Assembly: GCA_001898705.1 (NCBI GenBank)
Contig: MKUU01000020.1
Span: 1-64,000, forward strand
Direction: 5' to 3'
Origin: Caedibacter sp. 38-128
GTDB lineage: Bacteria; Pseudomonadota; Alphaproteobacteria; Caedimonadales; Caedimonadaceae
Length of the DNA stretch: 64,000 nucleotides
A program made the position numbers and the translations under genes. Shown piece after piece: positions 34,225 to 43,260 of this stretch (positions are counted from its first letter, which is position 1; every line of letters starts with the position of its first letter). A model generated the notes under the pieces. That model did not search any database, was not told the DNA's origin, and saw nothing but the letters and a program-made list of their open reading frames with translations.

Positions 34225-35460
34225 TTAAGTATAATTGAGGTTAGCATGAACCTTTTGAACTTTAAGCCAAATTTTTTCAAAAATTACACACAAAGCACCA
34301 TTTGCTATTACATTAGAAGATGTAATAAAAGGGTCAAGAAGTATATTTAATGCCAAAAGTACAGAAGACATTTCTGGCGTAAAACCTAAATACTTCTCAT
34401 AAATAGGGATTAAAATAAAAATAGCCCCTCCTATCATACCTGCAGTTGTAAATCGAGCTAATACATACACTACCATAAAAGGGAGCCAAGCACACATTTC
34501 TGGAAAAGGAAAATCAAATTGTTTAAGGATAAGCAACCCAAAAAAGACGTTTGCAATACAGTCACCAATTTGTTGAATGTTGGTTGTTGCTGGAATGATA
34601 AGACCTGCAAACGATGGAACCTTGACATTCTTTTCCACAGCTGAAATCGTAAATGGCATCGTTGCTGCGCTAGAAGAAGAAGTAAAAGCAATCAATCCTG
34701 CAGGCCAAATGTTTTTGATTTGACGTACAATCTCATGAATACGAAATGAGCCAGCGACGCTAAAAAGCAGAAGAAGATAAAAAACAATCCCAAATAAAAT
34801 GATTAAAAAAGCAAAACCATAATTTTTCGTAAGATTAGATAAAAGACCACTCTTTTGAATATTTAGCAAAAATCCTAAAACCATCATTGGAATGAGTTTT
34901 GCAAGAATTTTTGAAAAAATCATATCTATACATTTTCTGAATTGGTGAAAAACCTGCATTGCTGAGGTCCCCTTTCCTATTGCAAAGAAAAACCCAACTA
35001 AGACACCTAGAAATGTTCCTTTATCTACCGTATAAAATTGAGGGCGGAATTGTCCTAAGCTAAAATAAGGCAATAAGCTTTCAGCTTTTTGAAATGAGTC
35101 GTTTAATAAACTAATTTTATTATAAACGGCGAAGCCAACACCATAAGCATATGAAATACTTAAAGTATTTGATAAGGCTTCAAAAATTAAAAGAATACCG
35201 ACAAGTAAAAACGCTTGCTGTTTAAGTCCTGCTAACATGGAGGTGATGTAGGCAAATACAGCAACAGGTAGGATATACATCAATAAATCACGGATAAGTA
35301 GGCTAAATGTATAAAAACCTCTTGAAGCTGAGAGGGGTAAATGAGAGCCAAATAGTAAAACGAAACAAATTGCAATAATTGTCTGAAATGTTGTGTTTGT
35401 AAGCGTTTTAAGCTTGTTTAGTGTAAAGACTCGATATCTCTGGGGTCCATTTTCTTGCAT
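34225..35460 (-). CDS. Dicarboxylate/amino acid:cation symporter (DAACS family)
   Basis: About 411 residues with eight or more membrane segments. The Ser-rich reentrant loop FTSSSSAATMPFTISA and the later IPATTNIQQIGDC are typical of GltP/DctA transporters that import glutamate, aspartate or C4-dicarboxylates with Na+ or H+. The ATG at 35460 avoids overlap with divergent galU; an in-frame TTG at 35526 would overlap it. For an intracellular bacterium this would be a carbon and nitrogen uptake route. Confidence 0.85.
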   Translation of the reverse strand: MQENGPQRYRVFTLNKLKTLTNTTFQTIIAICFVLLFGSHLPLSASRGFYTFSLLIRDLLMYILPVAVFAYITSMLAGLKQQAFLLVGILLIFEALSNTLSISYAYGVGFAVYNKISLLNDSFQKAESLLPYFSLGQFRPQFYTVDKGTFLGVLVGFFFAIGKGTSAMQVFHQFRKCIDMIFSKILAKLIPMMVLGFLLNIQKSGLLSNLTKNYGFAFLIILFGIVFYLLLLFSVAGSFRIHEIVRQIKNIWPAGLIAFTSSSSAATMPFTISAVEKNVKVPSFAGLIIPATTNIQQIGDCIANVFFGLLILKQFDFPFPEMCAWLPFMVVYVLARFTTAGMIGGAIFILIPIYEKYLGFTPEMSSVLLALNILLDPFITSSNVIANGALCVIFEKIWLKVQKVHANLNYT

Positions 35461-35492
35461 TTCTGTCTCAAATCTATTAAAAACCTTTTCAG

Positions 35493-36404
35493 ATGAAAGT
35501 AACTCAAGATAATATTTTGGCAACAAAAGTTCGTAAAGCTGTTTTTCCGGTAGGTGGCCTGGGAACCCGATTTTTACCAGTAACTAAAGCTATGCCTAAA
35601 GAAATGCTACCTGTTGTTGATAAGCCTTTGATCCAATACGCAGTTGAAGAAGCTGCCGCTGCGGGAATTGAGGAATTTATTTTTGTCACAGGTAGAGGAA
35701 AAACAGCCATCGAAGATCATTTTGATCATTCTTTTGAGCTTGAATACACGCTTCGTCAAAGAGGTAAGCAAGAAGAATACCAATCATTAAACTCTTTGAT
35801 AAAACTTCCGGGAAGTATTTCTTATATTCGTCAACAGGAACCTCTTGGGTTAGGACATGCCGTTTGGTGTGCTCGACATTTGATTGGAAATGAGCCATTT
35901 GCGGTTTTACTGGCTGATGATTTTATTCATGCCCCCACCCCTTGCCTTAAGCAAATGGTTGATGCTTATGAAAATGGTATTATGGTCGCTGTGATGGATG
36001 TTGAACCTGCTCACGTCAATCGATATGGAATTATCGATATTATGGAAGAACATCAACGACAAGTAAAAGTTAAAGCCGTCATTGAAAAACCTTCTCCTGA
36101 TCAAGCGCCTTCACGCCTTGCTATTATTGGAAGATATATTCTTGATGCTGAAGTTTTTGAGCATCTTGAAAAGCAAGAAAGTGGCGCTGGAGGGGAAATT
36201 CAACTGACTGATGCTCTTTCGCCAATGATTCAAAAAATGCCTTTTAATGGATATCGTTTTGATGGCACTCGTTATGATTGTGGCTCAAAAGGAGGTCTTT
36301 TAGCGGCAAGTATCGCTGTTGCTTTGAATCGAGATGATCTTCGAGGTGAAGTATTGAATGAATTATCAAGAGTTATGCCTCCAGCATTAATTCAGCCTAA
36401 GTAA
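35493..36404 (+). CDS. galU: UTP-glucose-1-phosphate uridylyltransferase
   Basis: The 303 residues make UDP-glucose from UTP and glucose-1-phosphate. The nucleotide-binding signature GGLGTRFLPVTKAMPKEMLP lies near residue 21, with later LADDFI and EKPSPDQAPS. First of three genes (galU, ugd, phosphohexomutase) packed with 10-15 base gaps, an operon supplying UDP-sugars for envelope polysaccharide. The start has no clear ribosome binding site; a shorter N-terminus is possible. Confidence 0.94.
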   Translation: MKVTQDNILATKVRKAVFPVGGLGTRFLPVTKAMPKEMLPVVDKPLIQYAVEEAAAAGIEEFIFVTGRGKTAIEDHFDHSFELEYTLRQRGKQEEYQSLNSLIKLPGSISYIRQQEPLGLGHAVWCARHLIGNEPFAVLLADDFIHAPTPCLKQMVDAYENGIMVAVMDVEPAHVNRYGIIDIMEEHQRQVKVKAVIEKPSPDQAPSRLAIIGRYILDAEVFEHLEKQESGAGGEIQLTDALSPMIQKMPFNGYRFDGTRYDCGSKGGLLAASIAVALNRDDLRGEVLNELSRVMPPALIQPK

Positions 36405-36414
36405 AGGAGAAAAT

Positions 36415-37758
36415 ATGCGTATTACAATGATCGGAGCCGGATATGTTGGATTAGTTTCAGGGACATGTTTCGCTGAATTTGGTCATGAAGTAACGTGTGC
36501 TGATAAAGATGAAAACAAAATTCAGTCTCTCTCTCAAGGAATAATTCCTATTTATGAACCAGGGTTAGAGACTCTTGTGAAAGAGAATGCTGAAAGAAAA
36601 AGGCTAAAATTTACAACAGATATTAAAGCGGCAATTAGTGAAGCAGATGTGATTTATATTGCGGTCGGTACGCCGAGTCGTCGGGGTGATGGTTATGCTG
36701 ATCTTTCCTATGTATACGAAGTAACAGAGGCGATAGGTCAATATTTAGGGAAATATGCTGTTATTGCGACTAAATCCACTGTTCCTGTGGGGACAGGTCA
36801 AGAGATAATTTCTCACTTAAAGAAAGTAAATCCAACTTTAGAATTTGATGTTGTCTCGAATCCTGAATTTCTAAGAGAAGGATCAGCTATTGAGGATTTC
36901 ATGAATCCTGATCGTGTGATAGTTGGAGCCAGTTCAGAGCGCGCTATAGAGCTTATGCGTGAACTTTATCATCCTTTACTTATTCAAGAAGTTCCCATCC
37001 TTTTTACAAATTTAGAAACTGCAGAGCTCATAAAATACGCATCTAATGCTTTCTTAGCGACCAAAATTGCTTTTATTAATGAAATTGCGGATCTTTGCGA
37101 AAAGTGTAATGCTGATATTCAAGCTGTTTCCAAAGGAATGGGCATGGATAAGCGTATTGGTGAGAAATTTTTACATGCCGGGCCTGGTTATGGGGGCTCT
37201 TGTTTTCCAAAAGATACTTTAGCATTAACAGTTACTGCCAAAGAGTTTGAATCACCACTTTCTATTGTTGAAACGGTTGTTCAAAGCAATAAGCAAAGAA
37301 AAGAATCTATTGCTCATCGAATTATAGAAGCAATGCACGGCTCTGTGAAAGAGAAAACAATTGCTGTTCTTGGGGTTACATTTAAACCTAACACGGATGA
37401 TATGCGCGAAAGTCCTAGCCTTGATATTATTCCTACTCTTCAGAGTAAGGGGGCTAAAATACGCGTATTTGATCCTCAAGGCCAAAAAGAAGGAGCTGCT
37501 TTGTTACCTGATGTACAGTGGTGTTCAGATCCTTATACAGCAATAGAGGGGTCGGATTGTCTTGTTATCATTACAGAATGGCATGAGTTTGGCGCATTAG
37601 ATCTTGTTCGTATTAAAAAATTGCTTAATAGTCCGATGGTTATTGATCTGCGCAATATTTACCAACCGCAGGAGATGGAAAAAGCTGGTTTTACCTACTA
37701 TTCAATTGGTCGTGCTTCCGTAAAGCCTCTTAAAAATTCCTTAATTAAAGCTGCTTAA
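36415..37758 (+). CDS. ugd: UDP-glucose 6-dehydrogenase
   Basis: The 447 residues oxidise UDP-glucose to UDP-glucuronate with two NAD+. The dinucleotide fold GAGYVGLVSG is at the N-terminus; the catalytic cysteine is in GPGYGGSCFPKD near residue 260; the C-terminal domain has GVTFKPNTDDMRESPS. GGAGA precedes the ATG. Directly downstream of galU, which makes its substrate. Confidence 0.95.
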   Translation: MRITMIGAGYVGLVSGTCFAEFGHEVTCADKDENKIQSLSQGIIPIYEPGLETLVKENAERKRLKFTTDIKAAISEADVIYIAVGTPSRRGDGYADLSYVYEVTEAIGQYLGKYAVIATKSTVPVGTGQEIISHLKKVNPTLEFDVVSNPEFLREGSAIEDFMNPDRVIVGASSERAIELMRELYHPLLIQEVPILFTNLETAELIKYASNAFLATKIAFINEIADLCEKCNADIQAVSKGMGMDKRIGEKFLHAGPGYGGSCFPKDTLALTVTAKEFESPLSIVETVVQSNKQRKESIAHRIIEAMHGSVKEKTIAVLGVTFKPNTDDMRESPSLDIIPTLQSKGAKIRVFDPQGQKEGAALLPDVQWCSDPYTAIEGSDCLVIITEWHEFGALDLVRIKKLLNSPMVIDLRNIYQPQEMEKAGFTYYSIGRASVKPLKNSLIKAA

Positions 37759-37773
37759 AAAATAGGTGTTTTC

Positions 37774-39159
37774 TTGAAATCAAAAATTTTAAGAGCTTAT
37801 GATATCCGTGGAATTGTAGATGAAGAATTATCAGAACAAGATGCATGGAATATTGGGAAAAGCTTTGGAAGTATTGTTAAAGATCATTATGAAATCCCAA
37901 AAATTGCTGTTGGTTATGACGGCAGGTTAAGTTCCCCAGCTCTCAAAAAACGTTTAATTGAAGGTCTCCTAACCATAGGCATACAAGTTATTGAAATTGG
38001 TTTAGGTCCCTCGCCTATGCTGTATTATGCAAGTCATTTTCTTAAATGCCACGCTGCTATTATGGTTACGGGTTCTCATAACCCTTTAAATCACAATGGT
38101 TTTAAACTAGTTTTTGAAAATAAACCTTTCTTTGGCTCCCAAATTCAGTCTTTAGGCCATAGAATTGCTAAAAAAGATTTTCATGAAGGCATAGGAACTT
38201 TAGAGGTTTATGATATAAAAAATGATTATCTTTCATATTTGTTGAATGATTTTTCAAATCACTATTCTAAAGGCAAGCCCCTTAAAGTTACATGGGACGC
38301 AGGTAATGGAGCTACAGGAGAGCTTCTAAAACTTCTTATTCGGCAGATTCCAGGTGAGCATATCTTATTAAATGAAGTGATTGATGGGCGTTTTCCTGCT
38401 CATGGACCTGACCCCACGATTGCGAAGAATCTTATTCAACTTCAGCGAACAGTTTTACAAGAAGAATGTGATTTAGGAATTGCATTTGATGGTGATGGTG
38501 ATCGTATAGGTATTGTTGATGATCAGGGTGAAATCATTTGGGGAGATCAATTGCTAAAACTTTATGCCGAAGAAGTTCTTATGGACCATCCCGGCGCAAC
38601 AATCATTGCTGATGTAAAAGCAAGCCAAACCTTATTTGATTATGTTAATACCTTAGGGGGGAAAGGATTAATGTGGGCAACGGGCCATTCTTTGATTAAA
38701 GCAAAGATGTCTGAAACTAAATCATTATTAGCGGGAGAAATGAGTGGACACATCTTTTTTGCAGACCGACATCCTGGATATGATGATGCGCTTTATGCTG
38801 CTTTAAGACTAATAGGAATCTTAGGGCAACGTACCCAAAAGTTAAATTCTTGGCATAAAAATTTCCCTGAAATTTTTAACACCCCAGAAATCCGTATTGA
38901 TTGCTCTCAACAAGATAAATTTAATGTGATTGATTCAATTAAAGCAATGTTAGACCATCAACATCAAACTTACTCCGATTTAGATGGTATTCGTGTGGCT
39001 GTAGAGCATGGATGGTGGCTATTACGCGCTTCTCATACTCAAGAAGCAATCGTTGCTAGGTTTGAAGCCAATAGCTTGGAGTACCTTAATAAATTGAAAG
39101 AAAAAGTTGAGGGTTATCTGCAGCAATTTAATTTAACGCTTAATGAAACCTCAGCTTAG
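37774..39159 (+). CDS. Phosphomannomutase/phosphoglucomutase
   Basis: The 461 residues are an alpha-D-phosphohexomutase. The phosphoserine loop VTGSHNP is near residue 97, the metal-binding loop DGDGDRIG near 240 and the sugar-binding GEMSGH near 322. Close to AlgC/ManB in length and order, so it probably interconverts glucose or mannose 6- and 1-phosphates, feeding galU. It appears to start at a TTG preceded by AGGTG. Third gene of the operon. Confidence 0.92.
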   Translation: MKSKILRAYDIRGIVDEELSEQDAWNIGKSFGSIVKDHYEIPKIAVGYDGRLSSPALKKRLIEGLLTIGIQVIEIGLGPSPMLYYASHFLKCHAAIMVTGSHNPLNHNGFKLVFENKPFFGSQIQSLGHRIAKKDFHEGIGTLEVYDIKNDYLSYLLNDFSNHYSKGKPLKVTWDAGNGATGELLKLLIRQIPGEHILLNEVIDGRFPAHGPDPTIAKNLIQLQRTVLQEECDLGIAFDGDGDRIGIVDDQGEIIWGDQLLKLYAEEVLMDHPGATIIADVKASQTLFDYVNTLGGKGLMWATGHSLIKAKMSETKSLLAGEMSGHIFFADRHPGYDDALYAALRLIGILGQRTQKLNSWHKNFPEIFNTPEIRIDCSQQDKFNVIDSIKAMLDHQHQTYSDLDGIRVAVEHGWWLLRASHTQEAIVARFEANSLEYLNKLKEKVEGYLQQFNLTLNETSA

Positions 39160-39175
39160 GATTTTATTCATAAGC

Positions 39176-39613
39176 TTATCCTCCTAAGTAATCAGGCTCT
39201 AAAGGAACATTTTGAGAAGAAGAATTAGGTTGATTAAAGGTATCCACAGGTAAAACATCTACAAATGATTGAGCATTTTTAAGAGCTTGCTGATAGCTTG
39301 CATATTGAGAAGTTGTCGATTGCAGGTATTTAACAGCTTCAATCAAGTCATTGCAATTTTTTGAAGCTCTTCCCATCATTTCATAAAAATCCTTTTGTTT
39401 TTCTTTTGGGATGGAAAATCTTTTCTGCCAAAGTTGATCAATTTGTTGTTTACATGTTGAAGACATTTGTTGAAGTATTTCTGTGCTTAATAGAGGGTGT
39501 CCTGAAGAAGGTGTTTCTGGCAAAAGGGAGGTTGTTTCGGGTTCTTCTGTTGAGGCACAGCCAGGAATGCACAATATAACCGCAAAAATGCATAAATGTT
39601 GCTTAAGACTCAT
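39176..39613 (-). CDS. Small hypothetical lipoprotein
   Basis: The 145 residues start with a lipoprotein signal peptide (MSLKQHLCIFAVILCIPGCAS; lipobox IPGC). The mature part is polar, partly coiled-coil-like, with two more cysteines, and ends in YLGG. No family recognised. It is convergent with the mutase gene and lies 42 bases after the PTP-like phosphatase on the same strand, so the two exported proteins may be co-transcribed. Confidence 0.6.
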   Translation of the reverse strand: MSLKQHLCIFAVILCIPGCASTEEPETTSLLPETPSSGHPLLSTEILQQMSSTCKQQIDQLWQKRFSIPKEKQKDFYEMMGRASKNCNDLIEAVKYLQSTTSQYASYQQALKNAQSFVDVLPVDTFNQPNSSSQNVPLEPDYLGG

Positions 39614-39654
39614 ATTTATAACCTTTTAAAATTTACAATAAAAATAACGGTAAA

Positions 39655-40668
39655 TTAAAATCCTTGAGATGTAAATTCTGCTTTTTTAAGATTAAGCCAT
39701 TCCATCCAAGATCGAGATAAATATCCATTTGGGTCTTGGACGTATTCGTAAAACTTTTCGATGAGAGCAAGCCTTTTAAGAGCACCTTTGGTTTCCCATT
39801 CACCCAGCACCGTAAGTGATATGTTCTGAAGATTTTTAACGCCTGCCAATGCGTGTCTTGCAATAATATCCTTAAGCTTTACATGTTGACCATTACGAAT
39901 AATGTCATACATCACTAAAAATGTTGTTGTTCTTCCACTACCGCCACGACAATGAAAATGTAGCCATGTGCCCTTTGGAAGTGCTTTAATAAAGTTCACA
40001 AATTGATCAATAACTTTATCTTCGGGCTTCCAACGATCAAGGACAGGAAATCTTATATACTCAAGACCCAGGCCTTTTATAAGCTGTTCTTCAGTTTCTG
40101 CTGTTTTAATATCAATAAAATTGGTGTTTATGTTACAAAGATGTTTATGAGGTATCTTTTGAAATTTACAAATAGAAGCTTTTTTAAGGTTGGTAAGATG
40201 CTGGAAAAGGCTTATTTCAAGATTACTAACAAAAGAATTGGCTTGTCCTTCATTTGCCCAATTTCGTTCACCATACCAACTTACGGCGTCACCATTGAGA
40301 AAACCATGAGATTCTTGCCGAAGATCAAGTACATAAACCTTTCCTTGCATGTGAGATAATGCTGCTAAGATATTTTTTCTCGAAAATTGGGCACTTCCAG
40401 AAGCTCTTAATTCTTTATACCCTTTAAAGGAAGGTAAATTCTTATGCGATTTTAAATAATGGTTTAGCTTTTTAGGTGGAATAGGCATAGACGTCGTTCT
40501 AAAACGACGAGGAAGCGTAAAACTATTTTTTGCATCTAATACGAGAGGATTATGGCTTGTATAGGTTGTCAAATATGATATGGGGATTATTGTTGTAGAA
40601 AAGCTTGAAGACCCTATTAATACCAAACCTAATATTAAGATAGAGCATAATTTCTTATTCAATAACAT
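39655..40668 (-). CDS. Exported PTP-like phosphatase (cysteine phytase type)
   Basis: The 337 residues have a signal peptide (about 1-24) and a protein tyrosine phosphatase P-loop HCRGGSGRTTT with nucleophile Cys240 and the Arg six residues on. Upstream, LRQESHGFLNGDAVSWYGE and FPVLDRWKPED match PTP-like inositol-phosphate phosphatases; the Asp in the latter could be the general acid. Members dephosphorylate inositol phosphates or phosphotyrosine. Export from an intracellular bacterium suggests action on host inositides or proteins, or phosphate scavenging; this is inferred. Confidence 0.82.
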   Translation of the reverse strand: MLLNKKLCSILILGLVLIGSSSFSTTIIPISYLTTYTSHNPLVLDAKNSFTLPRRFRTTSMPIPPKKLNHYLKSHKNLPSFKGYKELRASGSAQFSRKNILAALSHMQGKVYVLDLRQESHGFLNGDAVSWYGERNWANEGQANSFVSNLEISLFQHLTNLKKASICKFQKIPHKHLCNINTNFIDIKTAETEEQLIKGLGLEYIRFPVLDRWKPEDKVIDQFVNFIKALPKGTWLHFHCRGGSGRTTTFLVMYDIIRNGQHVKLKDIIARHALAGVKNLQNISLTVLGEWETKGALKRLALIEKFYEYVQDPNGYLSRSWMEWLNLKKAEFTSQGF

Positions 40669-40747
40669 TTTACTAACCTCTTATGAAGAAATATAGATAA
40701 TAAGCTTGCCTTATTCTTTACACTTATAGGTATTTTAAGTATTAAAA

Positions 40748-41719
40748 ATGAAGAATAACTTAATAATAGATGACTTACTTATGAATATCCCAATACTTGA
40801 AAAGGCGGCTTATCTTCTACAACAAGGAAATTTGGTTGCTATTCCAACAGAAACTGTCTATGGGTTAGCGGCAAATGCATTTTTAGATCAAGCGGTTGCT
40901 AAAATTTATTCTTTAAAGAATCGTCCAAATTTTAATCCTTTAATCATCCATTGTAAGGATTTAAAGATGGCGCAAGAAATAGGCATTTTTAATGATTACG
41001 CCTTTAAATTAGCAGAAGTATTTTGGCCTGGACCTTTAACAATTGTTCTTCCATTAAATCCAAATGCACCAGTTTCAAAACTAGCTACTGCCGGCTTAAA
41101 GACAGTTGCTTTGAGAATTCCTGCTCATCCTATGACTCTAAAAATTTTAGAATTAGCTGGAATACCTCTTGCAGCTCCTAGTGCAAATCCATCGGAATCA
41201 ATCAGTCCAACGTCAGCTTCCCATGTTGAGAAAGCCTTCAAAAAAATCGATGGTCTTTCTATGATAATTGATGGTGGAGCTTGTGATGTGGGGCTTGAAT
41301 CAACCATAATTGATTTGTCTGAAGAAAACCCAATTTTGTTAAGACCTGGCAAAATAACAAGAGAAAATTTAAGCTCTTTTATAGGTGAGTTTTCCAATAA
41401 TACTTTAGAAGCAAGACATCCTAAAGCACCTGGCCAACTTAAACGTCATTATGCGCCCTCGATTCCTTTGAAAATGGACGTGCACGAAGTTAATGAGCGC
41501 CAAGCTCTCTTAGCTTTTGGTCCCTCCCCGCTTCTTAGCGCTAAGAAAACGCTAAATTTAAGTCCCACAGCTGACTTGATAGAAGCAGCTGCCAATCTTT
41601 TTACAATGCTTCACGAATTGGATGATTCTAAGTTTGAGAGTATTGCTGTTATGCCAATCCCTCAACAAGGAATTGGCATTGCAATTAATGATCGTCTTTC
41701 GCGCGCTGCGTCTTCTTAA
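40748..41719 (+). CDS. L-threonylcarbamoyladenylate synthase (Sua5 type)
   Basis: The 323 residues make threonylcarbamoyl-AMP for the t6A37 modification of ANN-reading tRNAs. The YrdC core has AIPTETVYGLAANA, KNRPNFNPLIIH, SANPSESISPTSA and LLRPGKITRE; the C-terminal ~120 residues form the Sua5 extension, starting APGQLKRHYAPSIP. The first ATG (40748) lacks a binding site; an ATG at 40781 is an alternative. Its product step is upstream of MtaB, encoded nearby. Confidence 0.93.
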   Translation: MKNNLIIDDLLMNIPILEKAAYLLQQGNLVAIPTETVYGLAANAFLDQAVAKIYSLKNRPNFNPLIIHCKDLKMAQEIGIFNDYAFKLAEVFWPGPLTIVLPLNPNAPVSKLATAGLKTVALRIPAHPMTLKILELAGIPLAAPSANPSESISPTSASHVEKAFKKIDGLSMIIDGGACDVGLESTIIDLSEENPILLRPGKITRENLSSFIGEFSNNTLEARHPKAPGQLKRHYAPSIPLKMDVHEVNERQALLAFGPSPLLSAKKTLNLSPTADLIEAAANLFTMLHELDDSKFESIAVMPIPQQGIGIAINDRLSRAASS

Positions 41720-41720
41720 A

Positions 41721-43028
41721 TTATTTTATTGAAGCAGAAGACTCTGAACTTGATAAAGGCGCTGCCAAGTCACTTAATTTTCTTATTAAATGGGTTTGCA
41801 ATTCTTCATCAAGTCCTTCTTCTTTTCCAACAGCCCAATCAAACACTTTTAAGAGTTTTGTATGCATTGAATGTATTGTTGGATTAAATTCTCGATTAAG
41901 AGCATTAAATAAAGTAGGATTTCCAAGAGCATGCTTTAATTGATCATGCATACCATTTAAATAAGTGGTATACTCTTTTAAAAAATTATCGACGACTAAC
42001 CTTCTGTCTTCAATATTTTTTTCTTTTTGCGCATTCCACTGTTTTACAAGTTCAAGATATAATCCTTGCCCCCAGTTCATAAGGGTCAACTTAGTTTTAT
42101 TATGTTCTTGAAGCATAGCTTCTTGGGTTTTCTGTGCATCTTCAAGCATTTTTTCAAAATACTTAATGAGATCAGAATTTTCTGAAGGTTGCTTTAAAGC
42201 CCATTTAACTGCAGAGGGAACTTGTGTCATGGCGCGGTTTACTGTCATCCGAAAGAAACTTACAGGATCGCCCAATTCTTGAGCTCTCAGCTTTGGATCT
42301 GAAGTTAAAGCGCTTTGTCCCTTTTTCTTTTCTATATTTAAAATAGAATTTTTTAGATCTTGTATCATCGGTTTTACAACAAGTTCGACTCTTTCATTTG
42401 AGTCCTGTTCACTTCCACTTAATGGCTCAAATGCAATTTCACACAGTTTTAAGGCTTTTTTCAATAATTCCTCAAGTTCTGCTTCAGGATCTTTAATAGT
42501 GACGAAGGGAATCTTAGCCACTGGTTCACTAAATGAGATCTCCTTTTTAGAAGAGGAACTAGTTCTGGATCTTGGACTCTTAACCTCATTATCTTCTGAA
42601 GAAGCTGATGATGGTTGTGAATCAATTTGAGATAGAGAAGGACTAGAGCTACTTCTACTTCGAAGGTTGCTGCTGCTTCCTGCTGTATAGCTAAAGCCTA
42701 TAGGTCGTGTTGAGCCTAAAGGACTGTTTGTATGAGTATCCGGCTTTTTAGGACTTCCTGAACGTGGAGAAGAACTAGATGATGAACTATCATCTTTTTT
42801 TATACTACTTGAGCTACCTTTGAGAGATAGAGAAAATTTTCGTTTTACTTTTTTGGGTTCTTCTGATGGTGAAGGTGGTGTGACAGGAATCAAAGAGCCA
42901 AGAGCTTTTATTTTTGCTTGGACGTTAGAATTTTTGTCTTCTTCAGAAGAATCATTAGTTGCAAGCGTCAAGTGACTAATACTTAATGTCAACAATAAGG
43001 TTAAGGGGATAAAAGGTTTCTTAGACAT
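41721..43028 (-). CDS. Exported Ser-rich hypothetical protein
   Basis: The 435 residues have a signal peptide ending near residue 24, a low-complexity Ser/Pro/Lys-rich segment (~35-165, many SSSS runs), then a largely helical region (~175-420). No family recognised. The disordered Ser-rich part would be an obvious phosphorylation target, but no evidence ties it to the exported kinase. It is divergent from dapF across 232 bases that contain two inverted repeats. Confidence 0.6.
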   Translation of the reverse strand: MSKKPFIPLTLLLTLSISHLTLATNDSSEEDKNSNVQAKIKALGSLIPVTPPSPSEEPKKVKRKFSLSLKGSSSSIKKDDSSSSSSSPRSGSPKKPDTHTNSPLGSTRPIGFSYTAGSSSNLRSRSSSSPSLSQIDSQPSSASSEDNEVKSPRSRTSSSSKKEISFSEPVAKIPFVTIKDPEAELEELLKKALKLCEIAFEPLSGSEQDSNERVELVVKPMIQDLKNSILNIEKKKGQSALTSDPKLRAQELGDPVSFFRMTVNRAMTQVPSAVKWALKQPSENSDLIKYFEKMLEDAQKTQEAMLQEHNKTKLTLMNWGQGLYLELVKQWNAQKEKNIEDRRLVVDNFLKEYTTYLNGMHDQLKHALGNPTLFNALNREFNPTIHSMHTKLLKVFDWAVGKEEGLDEELQTHLIRKLSDLAAPLSSSESSASIK

Positions 43029-43109
43029 ACACTAGCTCCGCGTTATAATTTGTTTAATATACTACTTTCATTGCATAAACGGAATATTCTCAACCTACAT
43101 GGCAAATGT

Positions 43110-43118
43110 GTGCATAAA
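43110..43118 (+). promoter_or_regulatory. Isolated GTGCATAAA half-site
   Basis: GTGCATAAA here repeats the arms of the palindrome at 43209-43238. Its position 82 bases before the divergent exported-protein gene suggests the same factor could act on both genes. Confidence 0.35.
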
Positions 43119-43151
43119 TGAGGTCTCACGTTCGTCAATAAATTTATCCAT

Positions 43152-43198
43152 TTGAAAATTTCCTAAATGGCATACCCCATTTAATAAGGTATTTTCAA
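43152..43198. repeat. Nested stem-loop in the dapF upstream region
   Basis: TTGAAAAT (43152-43159) pairs with ATTTTCAA (43191-43198), and AAATGG inside pairs with CCATTT. It lies just before a second palindrome. No T-run follows. Confidence 0.5.
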
Positions 43199-43208
43199 GA
43201 AAAAAGAT

Positions 43209-43238
43209 GTGCATAAAGTGGATATAGACTTTATGCAC
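43209..43238. promoter_or_regulatory. Perfect 11-bp palindrome upstream of dapF
   Basis: GTGCATAAAGT (43209-43219) and ACTTTATGCAC (43228-43238) are exact inverted repeats with an 8-base spacer, ending 22 bases before the dapF ATG. It could be an operator or an mRNA hairpin controlling dapF. A third copy of the half-site is at 43110. Confidence 0.5.
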
Positions 43239-43260
43239 TGTTTTCAGCTATAAAAGAGAC

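Noticed and set aside
43142-43152. DnaA-box-like TTATCCA near dapF
   Set aside because: A single imperfect match without the terminal CACA and with no origin-type cluster or dnaA/hemE neighbours; expected by chance in AT-rich DNA.
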